From NCBI GenBank assembly GCA_037783415.1, contig JAZGTN010000047.1, positions 496,001-560,000 on the forward strand: a stretch of DNA of 64,000 nt. Reading direction: 5' to 3'. The notes under the pieces are model-generated. The model searched no databases. It saw only the letters and a list, made by a program, of their open reading frames with translations, and was not told where the DNA came from. Both the position numbers and the translations under genes were made by a program. Below are positions 52,952 to 64,000 of this stretch, in pieces. Position 1 is the stretch's first letter, and the number at the start of each line of letters is the position of its first letter. Origin of the DNA: Leptasterias polaris. Taxonomy: Eukaryota; Echinodermata; Asteroidea; Forcipulatida; Asteriidae.

Positions 52952-55486
52952 GTGAGCTTTCCGTCTTCTCTCGTGCAATACGAAATATAGTTGTCTTTGG
53001 AAAGAAGTACATGTACATTATTACTATATACATTACAAGCGGAAAACCAGTTACAGAAAGGCAATTTATTGTCTAGACTATAGATATAATAAACATTGAA
53101 TTACACTATTTCGTTTAAAATGGCATCGCCCGATTTTTACCGAATTACGGGGAAAAAATATAAACAAATAAACAAATAGACTTTTTAATATTGAGAGATG
53201 ACGCTGTTTCAGAACACTTTTTTATATTATAAACTACTCTTGCGTATGCCACGCACAATGCACGAACTAGGCGGGCCTATGCTTTGTTTGTAGACCGATA
53301 AAATGGCTGTTGGTAATTTGAAATATCCTCGCGACGGGTCCCAACACAATCTCATTTGCATTTTTTAACAACTAGACCTATTACTAATTATTTTCTCTCG
53401 GTGTCTCATCAAATGAAAGTTTATATTAATCTAAACGGAGTACAAGAAATTAGCGATTTATTGTTTAAATCAATAATGTGTACACATAAATTGGCAAGAA
53501 AATCGAGCGATGCATCTGTAAATTCTGGAGTTGCAAGAAACGTAGGCACAGTCTTTTGATATTTTGATTCATTTCACAGATTTACAGGAGTTTGTTTTTA
53601 CATGAAATTTGCAAACATTTTTTACATGAAATTTGCAAAATATTTAACATTTATTTAAAAAACCCTGAAGGCTTCTTGGTACAAAATTCGAACTATCGCT
53701 TTTCGTCTCAAGAAACATCTTCATACGTAATGCTTCCTCTAGACGAATGTGTTTGTTTTATAAATTTCATTCTTGCTTGAAATAACTTCTGAAGTGTTCC
53801 ACTAAACGAAACCATATAAATCTCGAGTTGTGGTTCTTTCCTCGCCTTCCATCTCTAAGACCCCCTTCGAATCCCAACGGGGGCACTAAGTAAATTGGGT
53901 TTTCAGTCCCTACCCGATGGTGTTGGTTTGCCCAGCAATAATTGTATGGGGTTTTCCTCTCACATCTAAAACTGAAACTTCTTTCTTTGTCTTCTTTATT
54001 ATTATTATTATTATTATAAAATTTTACAAAATGTACCTCTTGTGAAAGCTTGCTAAATCAGTCACGCACGATGACAACAAATAAACAATCAGCGCTCGTA
54101 AAATTCGTAGCAAGGGACCATTGTAATTTTTGTGTCGTGTGAAAAGGGCCAAGGGGCGCATTTCCCCAAACACCATTGTGCACTTATCGGATGATTATAG
54201 GACAACAATACCCATTGGTGTTCATGTTTTCAGATTGTATAATTAAAGAGTTTTGCTGTCTCCTTTTCGAGGAAGTTAAAGTAATTGAGCATTTTATGAT
54301 TCGCTGTAAATAAAGAAGGTTATCGTGTGTTTACTTGTTGTCTTATAATGATAAACAATCTTATAAAAACCTTGATTTATGAAACAACAATACAAACATC
54401 GATTTAATAAGACCTTCTTTGAAGTTCATTGACATTTTTGATTGGATTTGAAATACTTAGAAAGGAAATTAGGCGAAATTGATCACGTCATTATATAGCG
54501 GGTTCTCTGTTTGAGCGCTCTATAGTTGCAATGTTGAACAAAATGTGTGTGTGTGTGTCGGGGGGGGGGGGGCTGCTCAGAGTCATTTGTCGTCATTTTC
54601 ACAGAAGCTGAATTTGCCCTCATAGTGTCACAATCGATTGTCTTTTTTAACTGGATCAGACATCTTTATATTGGGGATCAAGGAAATAATCCCATTAGTT
54701 CTTCAAGATTTAACACCTATTCAAGGTTGTAGAGGTTCACACAATTGAGTAATCGATCCTGGAACACCGCTGAGTTAAAAAGAATGCTCACCTGAAACGC
54801 GTCACTTATAATTGCTTTGCGAGTTGCTAAGCAGTATTGGACTGTGAGGTGGGTTGCGCTGTTAATTAAAGACTGTTTGACTGAAAATGATTAATAATTG
54901 CTTGTCAATCGAATGGCAGCAGAAACAGAATGATGACTATCAAAATGGCCCCCCCCCCCAAATATAAATTTAATTACGTTACTTTTCTTGAGAAATAGTC
55001 ACATACACATTGCTTACGACGCTTACTAGCCGAACACTTTAAATTGTCTATATTCTTGTTGACATTTGGGTCTACATAAGTTTATGTCTGTTCGATTATA
55101 AATCATCAATTATTAAATCAATAGAGCAGTTTGGAGGGTTTGTCAGTCACCTCAGCGTTGATGTAGAATGTCCCCCATATTAAAAGGCTCAACAAAAATC
55201 GAAATTTTGAATAAGTATTGGTTGACTTGCTGCTCATATAAACGGGCTGGTGACGGTCAAAAAGAACTTCGGTCATTTAGGTTTGCCCTGTGGTTAATTC
55301 TTCCCCGCATACCCGTTTGTGACCTCAGCGACCCTGGTCCAATTTCCGGACCGGAGCCTCACTTGCAAGTCGGATTGTGTTTCCAGTCTCTACCTGATTG
55401 CGTGAAATTCACACAAGTGTAAGGGTGTTTTTATTTGGACGAAGAATACCTACACAGGCCTTGGGACAATCTATGTCAAATTGAGC

Positions 55487-55570
55487 AATGGTTATATGAA
55501 AGGTCAGAATGGTTATATGAAAGGTCAGAATGGTTATATGAAAGGTCAGAATGGTTATATGAAAGGTCAG
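55487..55570 (+). repeat. 21 bp tandem repeat, four copies
   Basis: AATGGTTATATGAAAGGTCAG repeated four times without change. Confidence 0.9.
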
Positions 55571-56159
55571 AAGTATATTATGTTTCTCTTCAGTGTAAAA
55601 TGCTGTGAGACTTAACAGGTAGCTTTAGGCCTATACGGGTCAAAGTGGTCGCTTTTGAGGGTCCCTTTACTATTGGTTTCATTACCAGAAAAAAAAAATA
55701 AAAAAAATATCATTCTGCAGATAACCAAAGTTAATGTTTATTTCGGACAATACCCCTTTATCTTTTCGCCAACCTGACATATTATAATTGTTTGTGTGTT
55801 GTGTTGAGGCTCATTCTGGGCACATGAAAACTCGCTGGCCTGTTTACAGTTAACTGTCACCACACCTGCATTTACAACACAACTACGTAAGTAGTTTAGC
55901 TCTACCAAGCGTTTTGCACTCTTTATTTACGCGGGAATAAATCCCACTTAGGTCCCAAGTTGTCAAGAAGGAGACAGTTCTATATTAAGAAGATCATTGT
56001 CCATTTAACATTATTGCGAATCAAGAAGTATTTTCCTTCTTTATTTGCGGTACTTAAACGTAAATACTGACGACAATTGGATTAGAATTTTTGGGATAGT
56101 ATTGCACATTCAAGCACGTACTGCATACAAGCTATACATGACATCTCTTGACACGTACC

Positions 56160-56365
56160 TTGTCAACCAATCGAATTGTATTGATCGATACCACTTGTGA
56201 CGATCAACCAATAGTAGTCGTAGATACGGATCACGTGGCTAGCGTGACGTATACATTGACTTGCGCGGCTTGATTGATTGGCACGGTTTTTTTTATTGTG
56301 TGCTGTTCGTGTTAGATCGATTTGAAGGTGGATCTGAGTTAAGGGATATACTATAGAGAAAAACT
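56160..56365 (+). promoter_or_regulatory. candidate promoter and 5' exon of the RASSF gene
   Basis: Two CCAAT boxes (56167 and 56208), an E-box CACGTG (56232) and a TGACGTA half CRE (56245) cluster within 90 bp. About 110 bp further a good donor GTAAGT begins at 56366. Paired with the acceptor at 60198-60200 it would make a 5' UTR exon and a 3.8 kb first intron. The transcription start is not determined. Confidence 0.4.
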
Positions 56366-56624
56366 GTAAGTATTGTTCACTGGAATTTAGAAGGTCGATG
56401 TTTGGGTTAAGTCAATGGAATACTATGATATATTATATCCAATGTTGCTAGCCTCAATATTATAGGCAGACACAAGTTGGTGATTTGTTGTCAAACTATG
56501 CTGAGAAGGTAGGCTAATATCAATAATATTTATTTTCAAACGTATGTGTTCTTGCGTTTTATAGATTTGATTTTCTCAGGAGAAAGTGGAATAATACTGT
56601 AATAAGGTTCATCCACCCTTGCTC

Positions 56625-57428
56625 TATGGTTAAATGAGTTCATTCATGGGGGAATGGTTAATCTTAGAGCAAGGATGTAGTCCTGGCTCTATGAGTTCAT
56701 CCATGGAGGAATGGTTCATCTTTAGAGCAAGGGTGTAGTCCTGGCTCTATGAGTTCATCCATGTAGGAATGGTTCATCTTAGAGCAAGGGTGTAGTCCTG
56801 GCTCTATGAGTTCAATCATGGAGGAATGGTTCATCTTAGAGCAAGGGTGTAGTCCTGGCTCTATGAGTTCATCCATGGAGGAATGGTTAATCTTAGAGCA
56901 ATGATGTAGTCCTGGCTCTATGAGTTCATCCATGGAGGAATGGTTCATCTTAGAGCAAGGATGTAGTCCTGGCTCTATGAGTTCATCCATGGAGGAATGG
57001 TTCATCTTAGAGCAAGGGTGTAGTCCTGGCTCTATGAGTTCATCCATGTAGGAATGGTTCATCTTAGAGCAAGGATGTAGTCCTGGCTCTATGAGTTCAT
57101 CCATGTAGGAGGTTCATCTTAGAGCAAGGATGTAGTCCTGGCTCTATGAGTTCATCCATGTAGGAATGGTTCATCTTTAGAGCAAGGGTGTAGTCCTGGC
57201 TCTATGAGTTCAATCATGGAGGAATGGTTCATCTTAGAGCAAGGGTGTAGTCCTGGCTCTATGAGTTCAATCATGGAGGAATGGTTCATCTTAGAGCAAG
57301 GATGTAGTCCTGGCTCTATGAGTTCAATCATGGAGGAATGGTTCATCTTAGAGCAAGGATGTAGTCCTGGCTCTATGAGTTCAATCATGGCGGGATGGTT
57401 CATCTTAGAGCAAGGATGTAGTCCTGGT
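56625..57428. repeat. 57 bp minisatellite, ~14 copies
   Basis: Units such as GAGTTCATCCATGGAGGAAT-GGTTCATCTTAGAGCAAGG-GTGTAGTCCTGGCTCTAT vary at a few sites (TCCATGGAGG, TCCATGTAGG, ATCATGGAGG). Copies with ATCATGGAGG are concentrated at the 3' end. Two units have one extra T and one lacks two bases. Since 57 is a multiple of three, both strands show long repeated 19-residue frames; these are not genes. It lies in the inferred first intron of the RASSF gene, about 260 bp after the donor. Confidence 0.97.
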
Positions 57429-60199
57429 TAGGCTTTATATGCTATACCTATGCCCTTGTACAGGTTTTAGTCAGTTTAGAATGCAGTACTGATAATAATC
57501 TCTAGGATGATTCTGTCCGGATTCAAGACGCAGATTAAACCAATCACGGTGCAGCCATCTTGATTGTATCCAATCAACGTAACCACACCGAGGTTGAAAG
57601 GAGAAATAGTATGGTTCCTTTTTGTACAATGACATTTAGCATTCATTGCTGTTATCGGATACAAGGAATATGACCAAGATGGTGGCTGCATGATAGTGGT
57701 CTACAGACAAAAAACATGAATGTGTAAAAGTATTACCATTATTATTTAAACATGGCAGAGCCACGAATATGTAATTTCAATCTGTTTCATAATTCTGCCT
57801 GTTTTTCCCCCCCCGGAGGACAGAAGTTCGTATTTACAAGCAGAAGGTGACTTGAAATGTCTATAAACAATATTATTACCTCTGTTAAGTAAATAAAAAT
57901 AAGTATCTGTAATAAAAGTGCAAGTATCACAACAGTGTCAAAAGGAATGTGATAAAAGCATGATACAAAAGTTATAACATAAGCCCGCGAATTGTATTTT
58001 ACAACTCAATTTGCTAAACGGTGGCAAAGTAACCCTTTATACAAAACCCCCCCAAAACAACCCGAAAATGCCACGGGACATTCAAAATAATAAACTATAC
58101 CACCAGCCATCGGTGTGTATCTCCAACTCAACTAACAAAACACCCTGTGGATATTACAAAACTCCAAGCAAAAAAACCTCGTTAAATTTAACAGCATGGG
58201 GTTGCAAAGAGGGACTTCGGAATGTTGTCACTCATATCCACTTGGATTCCCATCACAGGTGATTTATATATTAAATAACGAGATTGGATTTAATTGGGTT
58301 TGATCATATCACGGGAGGGGGTTCAGGTCGACTCATTGTTTGATGCGTCGGCCACAGAGTCCATTTTCAAAACGAGCCGCATTTGCATCCAGGGAACTTG
58401 GAACATGGTACGCAAACTGTCATGGTATTATCAGAAGAGAGGGGACAGTAGAACAAAGGAACACAAAAGGAACAAATGCTGTCCTCACATTGGAACCCTT
58501 TGTATTTGTGTGTCCTCACTTGTTTTCTTGTGCTTAGCCTAATGGAGAGTATTAAGTTAGAGGGACAAAGGATAGTCCTCACATTGATAGCAGTAAATTG
58601 ATAGATGTAGTGACAGTGGTGTAAAGCTAAAATTAACTATCAGCCGAAAATTAGGACATTTTATATACATGTTTGTGTAGCGATGATAAGGTCATTTTTA
58701 GAAAAACTTATTATGATGCCGGTTGAAATACTTTTCCAAAATATTTTTTTTATTTGTAAGAGGAAAACATCGTATGGCTTTGATGAAAGTCGGCAAGATG
58801 AAAAGGATATTGCTGCCAAGTGAGTTGACAATTTCTGTACACAAGAATGACACACAATTGATATAGTACTTTAATCTCCATCAGCCTAAAGTGAAATGTA
58901 CACAGTGTCATACACCCACGCAGTAACAATGCATACTTACATTAAGCTTTCAAGGCGATGTACAAAACGCACTTTGATTGCCGCGTGAACCCCCCCCCCC
59001 CACCACCAGTCCTGAAAGAACAAAAACAATCCTCACTTCAGTTCAAATAAAAAATCGTTTATTAAAAACATGTATCTCGGTTTAAAACTGAATTGGATAT
59101 TTTGACACCTGTAAAATAAAATAAAAATACACTAAGCAAAAGTAAACGGTTAGAAAAGGAAACAATTCGTTCAATCATCTTTACTATAAAGACAGAACCA
59201 AGCGGCCATTTTAACGAATAATCACAAAGTCGTAACTTGTTAGATAGTAGAATACCTATCCTGTTGTTTTTCAAGCAATACTGTATAAATGGAAATTGTA
59301 AAATCATAAATGAAATAAAACGAATCCCAACTGCTGAGTCTTTCTTTTAAGAATCCGCTGAGTGTTTTGTTTGACACCTACACCTCTAATCCTAATATTG
59401 AATACACACTTTGACATCTCAATATTTTTTTTAAACAGTGTTAATGTCGTAAGCATTTTTGTGTATGACATCAGACTATAGGGCGCCCTCAACTAAATCT
59501 AAAAGAATGTTGCTCATATCGGTCCGTCTCGTGCGGCGCGCATCAATGCTGTACGTCTCTAAGAAGACGATTGGATGACGTCATTGCTTGAAGTCTATCT
59601 CTTTATATCTGAGTACACACTGGCTTTGTGGGTTATATATTGCTTTTTAATTCGATGGGTAAACACTGTCACGATTCACGAGGGTGTGGACATGTTTGCT
59701 TAAGGCTGAACGACGCCATAAACCCGTCTTAAAGACGTCATCGGTGTGTATGACTCGGGTCATGAAGTGAAAGGAATCAAACTATTTTTGTCTTGCAAAG
59801 ATCGATCGATTGATTTATTAACCGATTTAATATCAACTTTGATAAATTATTTATATCAAGAAATTAGTAGAAGGATTCGTTGACAAATTGACCGGTGGAA
59901 TTATCGATTGATGTTTTTCCCCGATATTAACTGATTTGTTTTATGTTAATATGTACACGCACCACATCACACAAATGACGTCACTCATCCCATGGATTGA
60001 TTCCTTCGTGAAACATTGTAATCAATCGATACGGGTGATCAATACGTATTGGTGGACAGATAGATGTCAAGATCGGTTAAATAATCAATTGACCAATACT
60101 ATACCTATTGCTTGATTATGTGGAGTCTAATTGAAGGATTGATTTTTTTGCATTTCGAATCTTTTAATTTACCAAAACTTTATTAATTTTTTCCTTTCA
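57429..60199. other. remainder of inferred RASSF intron 1
   Basis: No exon seen. It contains a diverged MITE-1 relative (59462-59598), C-rich runs near 58990, and AT-rich sequence. Short ORFs here overlap each other on both strands and lack motifs. Confidence 0.4.
59462..59598 (+). mobile_element. diverged MITE-1 relative
   Basis: TATAGGGCGCCCTCAACTAA near the left end and GATGACGTCATTGCTTGAAG-TCTAT at the right keep the MITE-1 layout, including a GTGCGGCGCGCATCAATGC-like centre. AAGATGGCGGC is lost. Confidence 0.6.
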
Positions 60200-60259
60200 G
60201 ATTGTAGAGCTTGTGAGATGCTCATCTGCTGCAAATTGGAAACAACCTGATCATTAAGC

Positions 60260-61738
60260 ATGACTGAATTTATCGTGTGGGTCAACGGACGCGAGAAGCG
60301 CCTATCAGGAGTTGCGCGTTCGACCACGTGTCATGACGTAGTTGCGCTTCTACTTCGAGATCACTTACGTGCAGACGATATACTACCAAGTTATTGCAAA
60401 ACCTTCTCCCTGTTTGAACGCTGGAGGGGGTGCGAGAGAATACTGAGTCCAAGAACCAGGCTTTACAAACTATGGAAGGCATGGGGACATGAGCAGAAGA
60501 ATGTATGTTTCACACTGAAGAAATCTACAACAGGGGAGCCACACCTGGAAAAAATTGGGGACGAGCTGATTGGCCATGGTGACCGGAAATCAACACCGAG
60601 TAATCGAATAGTTGGGAAAGTGCCAATTTCGGTCGATGAGAGTAAAAAGAAAGTTCGGCACAGCACTGTGAGACCCTTGCGGGTTGCGGAGAAAGCTAAC
60701 CGTAAAAGTGACTCGTCTCTGAGTGTTCGGAGAAAGGAGAAAACCCGTAAATCGAAACCGAATAATCGAAATAATGTCGTACCCAAAGGAGATCTGGAAT
60801 CTCTAGTCCAAACGGTTGTCAAACAAAGTAAACGCTTGCAGGAACTACTTGAGAAGGTTAGTGAAATTGATTCCGAAATCGAATTCTATGAGACCAAAGC
60901 TCATATTCTCAGAATTGAGGAAAACGGGAAGAACTACGTCCAGGAGGCGTATCTTAACTCGCGTTTGGGAGACAGTAGCCAATCAGATGACGCTGATGAT
61001 AATTTATGCGAACTGATGACCAATGGGTGTTCAGATTTAGAGTCGTACATCTCATTATACGAACGGTTATTGGACGTTGAGTCACAGCTTACTACTAAAA
61101 GGGGTAAGATTACAGAATTATGTGGAACCATTGAAAGACACCGTATGAATGAAGACACTATGGAGCACTTATTTGTAAGTGTAAAAACCAGAGACGCGTC
61201 TGTGAACCATGCAGGGTCGGGAGATGAGCCGGAGACCACTGATAACGTTCCATTAGTAACTGATGATGAAAAACACCTGGCAGATCACCAGCGAGAAATT
61301 GGTCTGGTGCGTGCGCAATTGGAATGGTACACCGACGTGTGCATTGCACAGAGATCGGAAATAACAACCATGCACAACCAGCTGTCAACAGCCGAAACAC
61401 TGTATAACGACAAATGCCATTGGCTGGACATACTAATAAAGGAACTCGAACGTCTTGAAATTAGCTCGTTAATGGAACCGCCCTCTATCGATGAAAACGA
61501 TTTGGGGCCACAGAACAACGGACTTCTTTCCGGAAAATGTGATGATATCGAGCACGAGGAATCGAAAATCGACGATGGACATGATAGTGGAATAAGCCTT
61601 AGTCCGGACGATACCACGTCGAAACATCAGTCTCGATTTGGAATCGATACTGATTCGAGTTCGGATACTGGACTCAGTTCATTACATAGTCAAGACGACA
61701 TGGAAAACCTACCAGTTGTAGCAGAAACTCTTGTGTAA
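60260..61738 (+). CDS. N-terminal RASSF family protein (RASSF9/10-like)
   Basis: 492 aa in one exon; the acceptor TTTCCTTTCAG ends at 60200, leaving 59 nt of 5' UTR before ATG at 60260. Residues 2-88 form a ubiquitin-fold Ras-association domain at the very N-terminus: EFIVWVNG, SGVARSTTCHDVVALLL, FERWRGCERIL and WKAWGHEQKNVCFTL, the order seen in RASSF7-10. A basic linker (about 90-180) follows, then predicted coiled coil in about 185-290 and 340-405. The C-terminus (405-492) is acidic and Ser/Asp-rich with DSGISLS (~442) and DTGLSS (~469). There is no SARAH domain, as expected of N-terminal RASSFs. Vertebrate members act as scaffolds at centrosomes, junctions or endosomes; the specific role here is not known. 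Length is close to vertebrate RASSF9/10, and the single coding exon agrees with that subgroup. Confidence 0.9.
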   Translation: MTEFIVWVNGREKRLSGVARSTTCHDVVALLLRDHLRADDILPSYCKTFSLFERWRGCERILSPRTRLYKLWKAWGHEQKNVCFTLKKSTTGEPHLEKIGDELIGHGDRKSTPSNRIVGKVPISVDESKKKVRHSTVRPLRVAEKANRKSDSSLSVRRKEKTRKSKPNNRNNVVPKGDLESLVQTVVKQSKRLQELLEKVSEIDSEIEFYETKAHILRIEENGKNYVQEAYLNSRLGDSSQSDDADDNLCELMTNGCSDLESYISLYERLLDVESQLTTKRGKITELCGTIERHRMNEDTMEHLFVSVKTRDASVNHAGSGDEPETTDNVPLVTDDEKHLADHQREIGLVRAQLEWYTDVCIAQRSEITTMHNQLSTAETLYNDKCHWLDILIKELERLEISSLMEPPSIDENDLGPQNNGLLSGKCDDIEHEESKIDDGHDSGISLSPDDTTSKHQSRFGIDTDSSSDTGLSSLHSQDDMENLPVVAETLV

Positions 61739-62023
61739 AATTTTTCATAAAACTATGCTTTTTTCATTTATCTGTATATTTACAAACTGAAAATAGCTCC
61801 ATATAACAAAAACAAAAACACGAAACAACACTCGACAGTAAAACGGTGTTTTAAACGTGGTTTGTTTCTGGAAAAAACTGATTTTGAAACTTTGTGACTC
61901 TTAATCACTTAGATATTTTAACCATTGCATAGCCTCCTATTTGAGTGAATATATCCAAACTGAGGTTGGGAGGAACAATGGCAGTAGACCACTTGCATAG
62001 ACCTCCAACACTGAGGTCAAATA

Positions 62024-62153
62024 ATAGACTCGTGCATATGACGTCACACTCTCAAACAGCGCCCTCACTGAGGCAAAAGGGGTTGGTCATTGGACGACAG
62101 CTGCACGTGACCTCAGCGTCCCAGCAGCGTTGCGCGTTAAACAAGAGGTCTAT
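62024..62153 (-). mobile_element. MITE-4 copy 3
   Basis: ATAGACTCGTGCATATGACG to GTTAAACAAGAGGTCTAT, 130 bp, inverted relative to 13802-14140. It contains TGACGTCA and a CCAAT box on the reverse strand (CATTGGAC). Confidence 0.75.
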
Positions 62154-62476
62154 GGAATTGAAACGGGCACTGGTGTACGCGCCACGAACAACTCTCAACC
62201 AATGATAGGTCGTATCATTTGACATCATAAGTGAAGTTTTTTTGTTTTTCTTACTTATTTTTTTAGGGACCTTGACTTCAACTGTAAACACAGGAATTTG
62301 TAGTAAATCAGCCCACTATTATACTTCCCAATTGCTTTGAACAATTGAATGTTTCAAAAAGCGATAACGCAGCTTATGAGTGAAATTGCTACAATAATAT
62401 TTGCAATTTCCATAGAAACGGAAGAATAATTATTGAGGTCTGCTCTGCGTCTGCTCTTCACGCCCACTTTGTCTCA

Positions 62477-63200
62477 ATAGACTGTGCAAGTCTCACGAGA
62501 AAACCCGTCAAACGAAGAACATTTTTATTTCTGAAATCAAATCTTTGTTTTAAATTATATCTCATGACAAAATCTGAACAAAAATAAATAATTACATGAA
62601 ATATGAAATAAGTTTTATGAAATAAGTTTTAGCTTTTGAAAAAAATACACAAAAGTGTGTTAATTATTATTGAAAAAAAATTAAAACTCTGGGACAAGGA
62701 TGCTTTGTTGATGTTAACTGTTCAGAAACCCTTTACGCGGATTCGTGATGGTCAAACGGGTTTTAAAATGACCCGTATCGCAGTTTAAAGAGGATGCTGA
62801 CGCTTCAACAACCATAGACTGCAATGAAAAGGGTTCGCTTTGCAATTACAGCATCTGGCGATTATAATCGCGCATCCAAAACAAGCGTTTACATAAGTTT
62901 TATGATCGGAGGCGAGCACAAAATTCTAAATTTTTTGCAATATAGAACCGGAAGCTGAGGTCAAGGTTAATTCTCGGGTTTTCTTCGTTATATTGTTGAA
63001 TTGGTTTTACTTTCATATTTTGTTATCACTTAGTGTTATATTCCCTACAACATGTAGGGCCTATAATTTTCTAGGTCATAAACTACGTTAAATTAAAATA
63101 ATTGACGAAACAAAATCTCGCCCACGTAAAACTCCATAATTATGGTTGGGACCACTATGGTCCCGGAAGTTCTAATGCGCGCGAGACTTGCACAGTCTAT
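62477..63200 (+). mobile_element. non-autonomous TIR DNA transposon, copy B
   Basis: ATAGACTGTGCAAGTCTC at the left and GCGAGACTTGCACAGTCTAT at the right. It aligns with 8776-9528 over its full length with many substitutions and small indels, so the two are old relative to each other. Its right end overlaps the start of a MITE-1 copy. Confidence 0.8.
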
Positions 63201-63373
63201 AGACCTTATGCATTGACGTCACCAAGCCGCCATATTAGAGGTAAACTGATGATGAAACAATGGAAACGCGCTGATTTGTACGCGCGGCGCACAGGACTGG
63301 CCAATGAACGGCTTCCTTTTGACCTCTAGGCGAGGGCGCCCTACTCAAATGACGTCATATGCATAAGGCCTAT
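63199..63373 (-). mobile_element. MITE-1 copy 5
   Basis: 175 bp inverted copy, ATAGACCTTATGCATTGACG to TGCATAAGGCCTAT. One change in the YY1-like core region (CATATTAGAGG for CATCTTAGAGG). Confidence 0.9.
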
Positions 63374-63417
63374 TTCAAACTATCACTCACGTACACTACC
63401 TAAGAGGATGTAAATTA

Positions 63418-63770
63418 CAGCATGTAGACAACATTGGTGAGATTGAAAATTAGAGTGTTAACAATAAAAATTGTACAAAACTTTCGTGGTACAAAATGGT
63501 CATGGTGGAAAACTTTCTTGAAAAGAATAATTTTTTAAAAAGTATTATAGTTTTTCTTTAAGGAGTAAAATAGTTAGTTCAGATCTCGCGAGGACAAATC
63601 CTGAAGTTGAAAAAAAAAATAACAAACGACAAAGGTTTATTCCTGTATTTTCTGCTGATGATTAATTGGGATTAAACTTTTAGAGGTTCGTTATTTCATG
63701 TATATGTTGGGTTGCAAAAAGTGTGGATGCTGGTCTTTGACAAAATACCAATGTTGTCTGCGTGCATTCA
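63418..63770 (+). mobile_element. R1-family element, variant
   Basis: ATGTAGACAACATTGGTGAG at the left, ACCAATGTTGTCTGCGTGC at the right, inverted; it resembles 27433-27782. Confidence 0.6.
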
Positions 63771-64000
63771 AATATCTCCACTGTGCGACTGAACCTCGTC
63801 AGTAGCACATTAGTCTTATTTAGTTTTGCATGAAAATAAAGAGGCTCCGTATAATATTATGTACTGTATCAAGTAAAACAAAAATTATTGTCAAAATAAT
63901 AAATGTTAAATATTACGCAATCAAAAACTCATGTTTGTCCAACAGCCTGTAAGGCAGTGTGCAAAAATGTTTGTCTGGTTTGAATTTTTGTAACGACATA

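Larger units (their letters stand above)
51086..56159. other. gene-poor stretch
   Basis: No coding gene is supported. It holds a decayed R1 copy (51982-52350), a possible non-coding exon (52856-52951), (ATT)n near 53995-54018, a TG/G run near 54545-54572, and a 21 bp tandem repeat at 55487-55570. Confidence 0.4.
61739..64000. other. 3' flank of the RASSF gene, repeats only
   Basis: No further gene seen. Contents: MITE-4 copy 3, the second copy of the ~730 bp TIR element, MITE-1 copy 5 and an R1 variant (63418-63770). No canonical AATAAA was noted close after the stop codon at 61738. Confidence 0.4.

Noticed and set aside
56625..57428. CRISPR array
   Set aside because: The units are continuous tandem repeats with no unique spacers, in a eukaryotic intron-bearing sequence.
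56697..57431. Repeated 19-residue ORFs on both strands as genes
   Set aside because: They follow from a 57 bp tandem repeat; both strands are equally open and there is no start context, splice partner or known family.

Overview
The window looks like nuclear DNA of a marine deuterostome, most likely an echinoderm and probably a sea star. The reasons are intron-split genes with GT-AG junctions, a Ty3/Gypsy chromovirus, tRNA-derived SINEs, LINE 3' ends, and dense miniature inverted-repeat elements (MITEs). One abundant ~370 bp family with AAAGGC termini resembles repeats I associate with asteroids. The organism is an inference; no database was searched.

Four host genes can be built. (1) 12708-17324, minus: a type II membrane glycosyltransferase of the nucleotide-diphospho-sugar transferase (GT77-like) family; two coding exons, 343 aa. 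(2) 24547-30792, plus: a nine-exon prostaglandin reductase 1 / leukotriene B4 12-hydroxydehydrogenase homologue (~322 aa), intact except for one extra base in exon 4. (3) 31992-35807, minus: a five-exon, 320 aa proline- and aromatic-rich protein that resembles axonemal microtubule inner proteins, convergent with (2). (4) 60260-61738, plus: an N-terminal RASSF (RASSF9/10-like) protein in one coding exon, with a likely 5' non-coding exon and promoter near 56.2-56.37 kb.

The rest is mostly mobile DNA. A very young LTR retrotransposon (14321-17203; identical 246 bp LTRs, 4 bp target duplication) sits antisense in intron 1 of the glycosyltransferase gene. Its only ORF joins Gag in frame to a partial integrase plus chromodomain, so protease, RT and RNase H are absent. 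A non-autonomous hAT-like element (11509-12495) has a perfect 8 bp target duplication. At least four MITE families recur (here MITE-1 to MITE-4), along with foldback elements, a 730-750 bp TIR element present twice, and the ~370 bp R1 family.

Layout: 1-12.5 kb, repeats only; 12.7-17.3 kb, glycosyltransferase gene with the retroelement; 17.5-24.5 kb, repeats including a four-hairpin cluster; 24.5-36 kb, two convergent genes; 36-56 kb, gene-poor, with MITEs, LINE remnants and a candidate RFX X-box; 56.2-61.7 kb, the RASSF gene with a 14-copy 57 bp minisatellite in its first intron; 61.7-64 kb, repeats.

The host genes do not form one pathway. The most notable observations are the Gag-integrase fusion element, the several unrelated MITE families that carry the same promoter motifs (CRE, YY1-like, CCAAT), the hairpin cluster at 19.5 kb and the single-base frameshift in the reductase gene.
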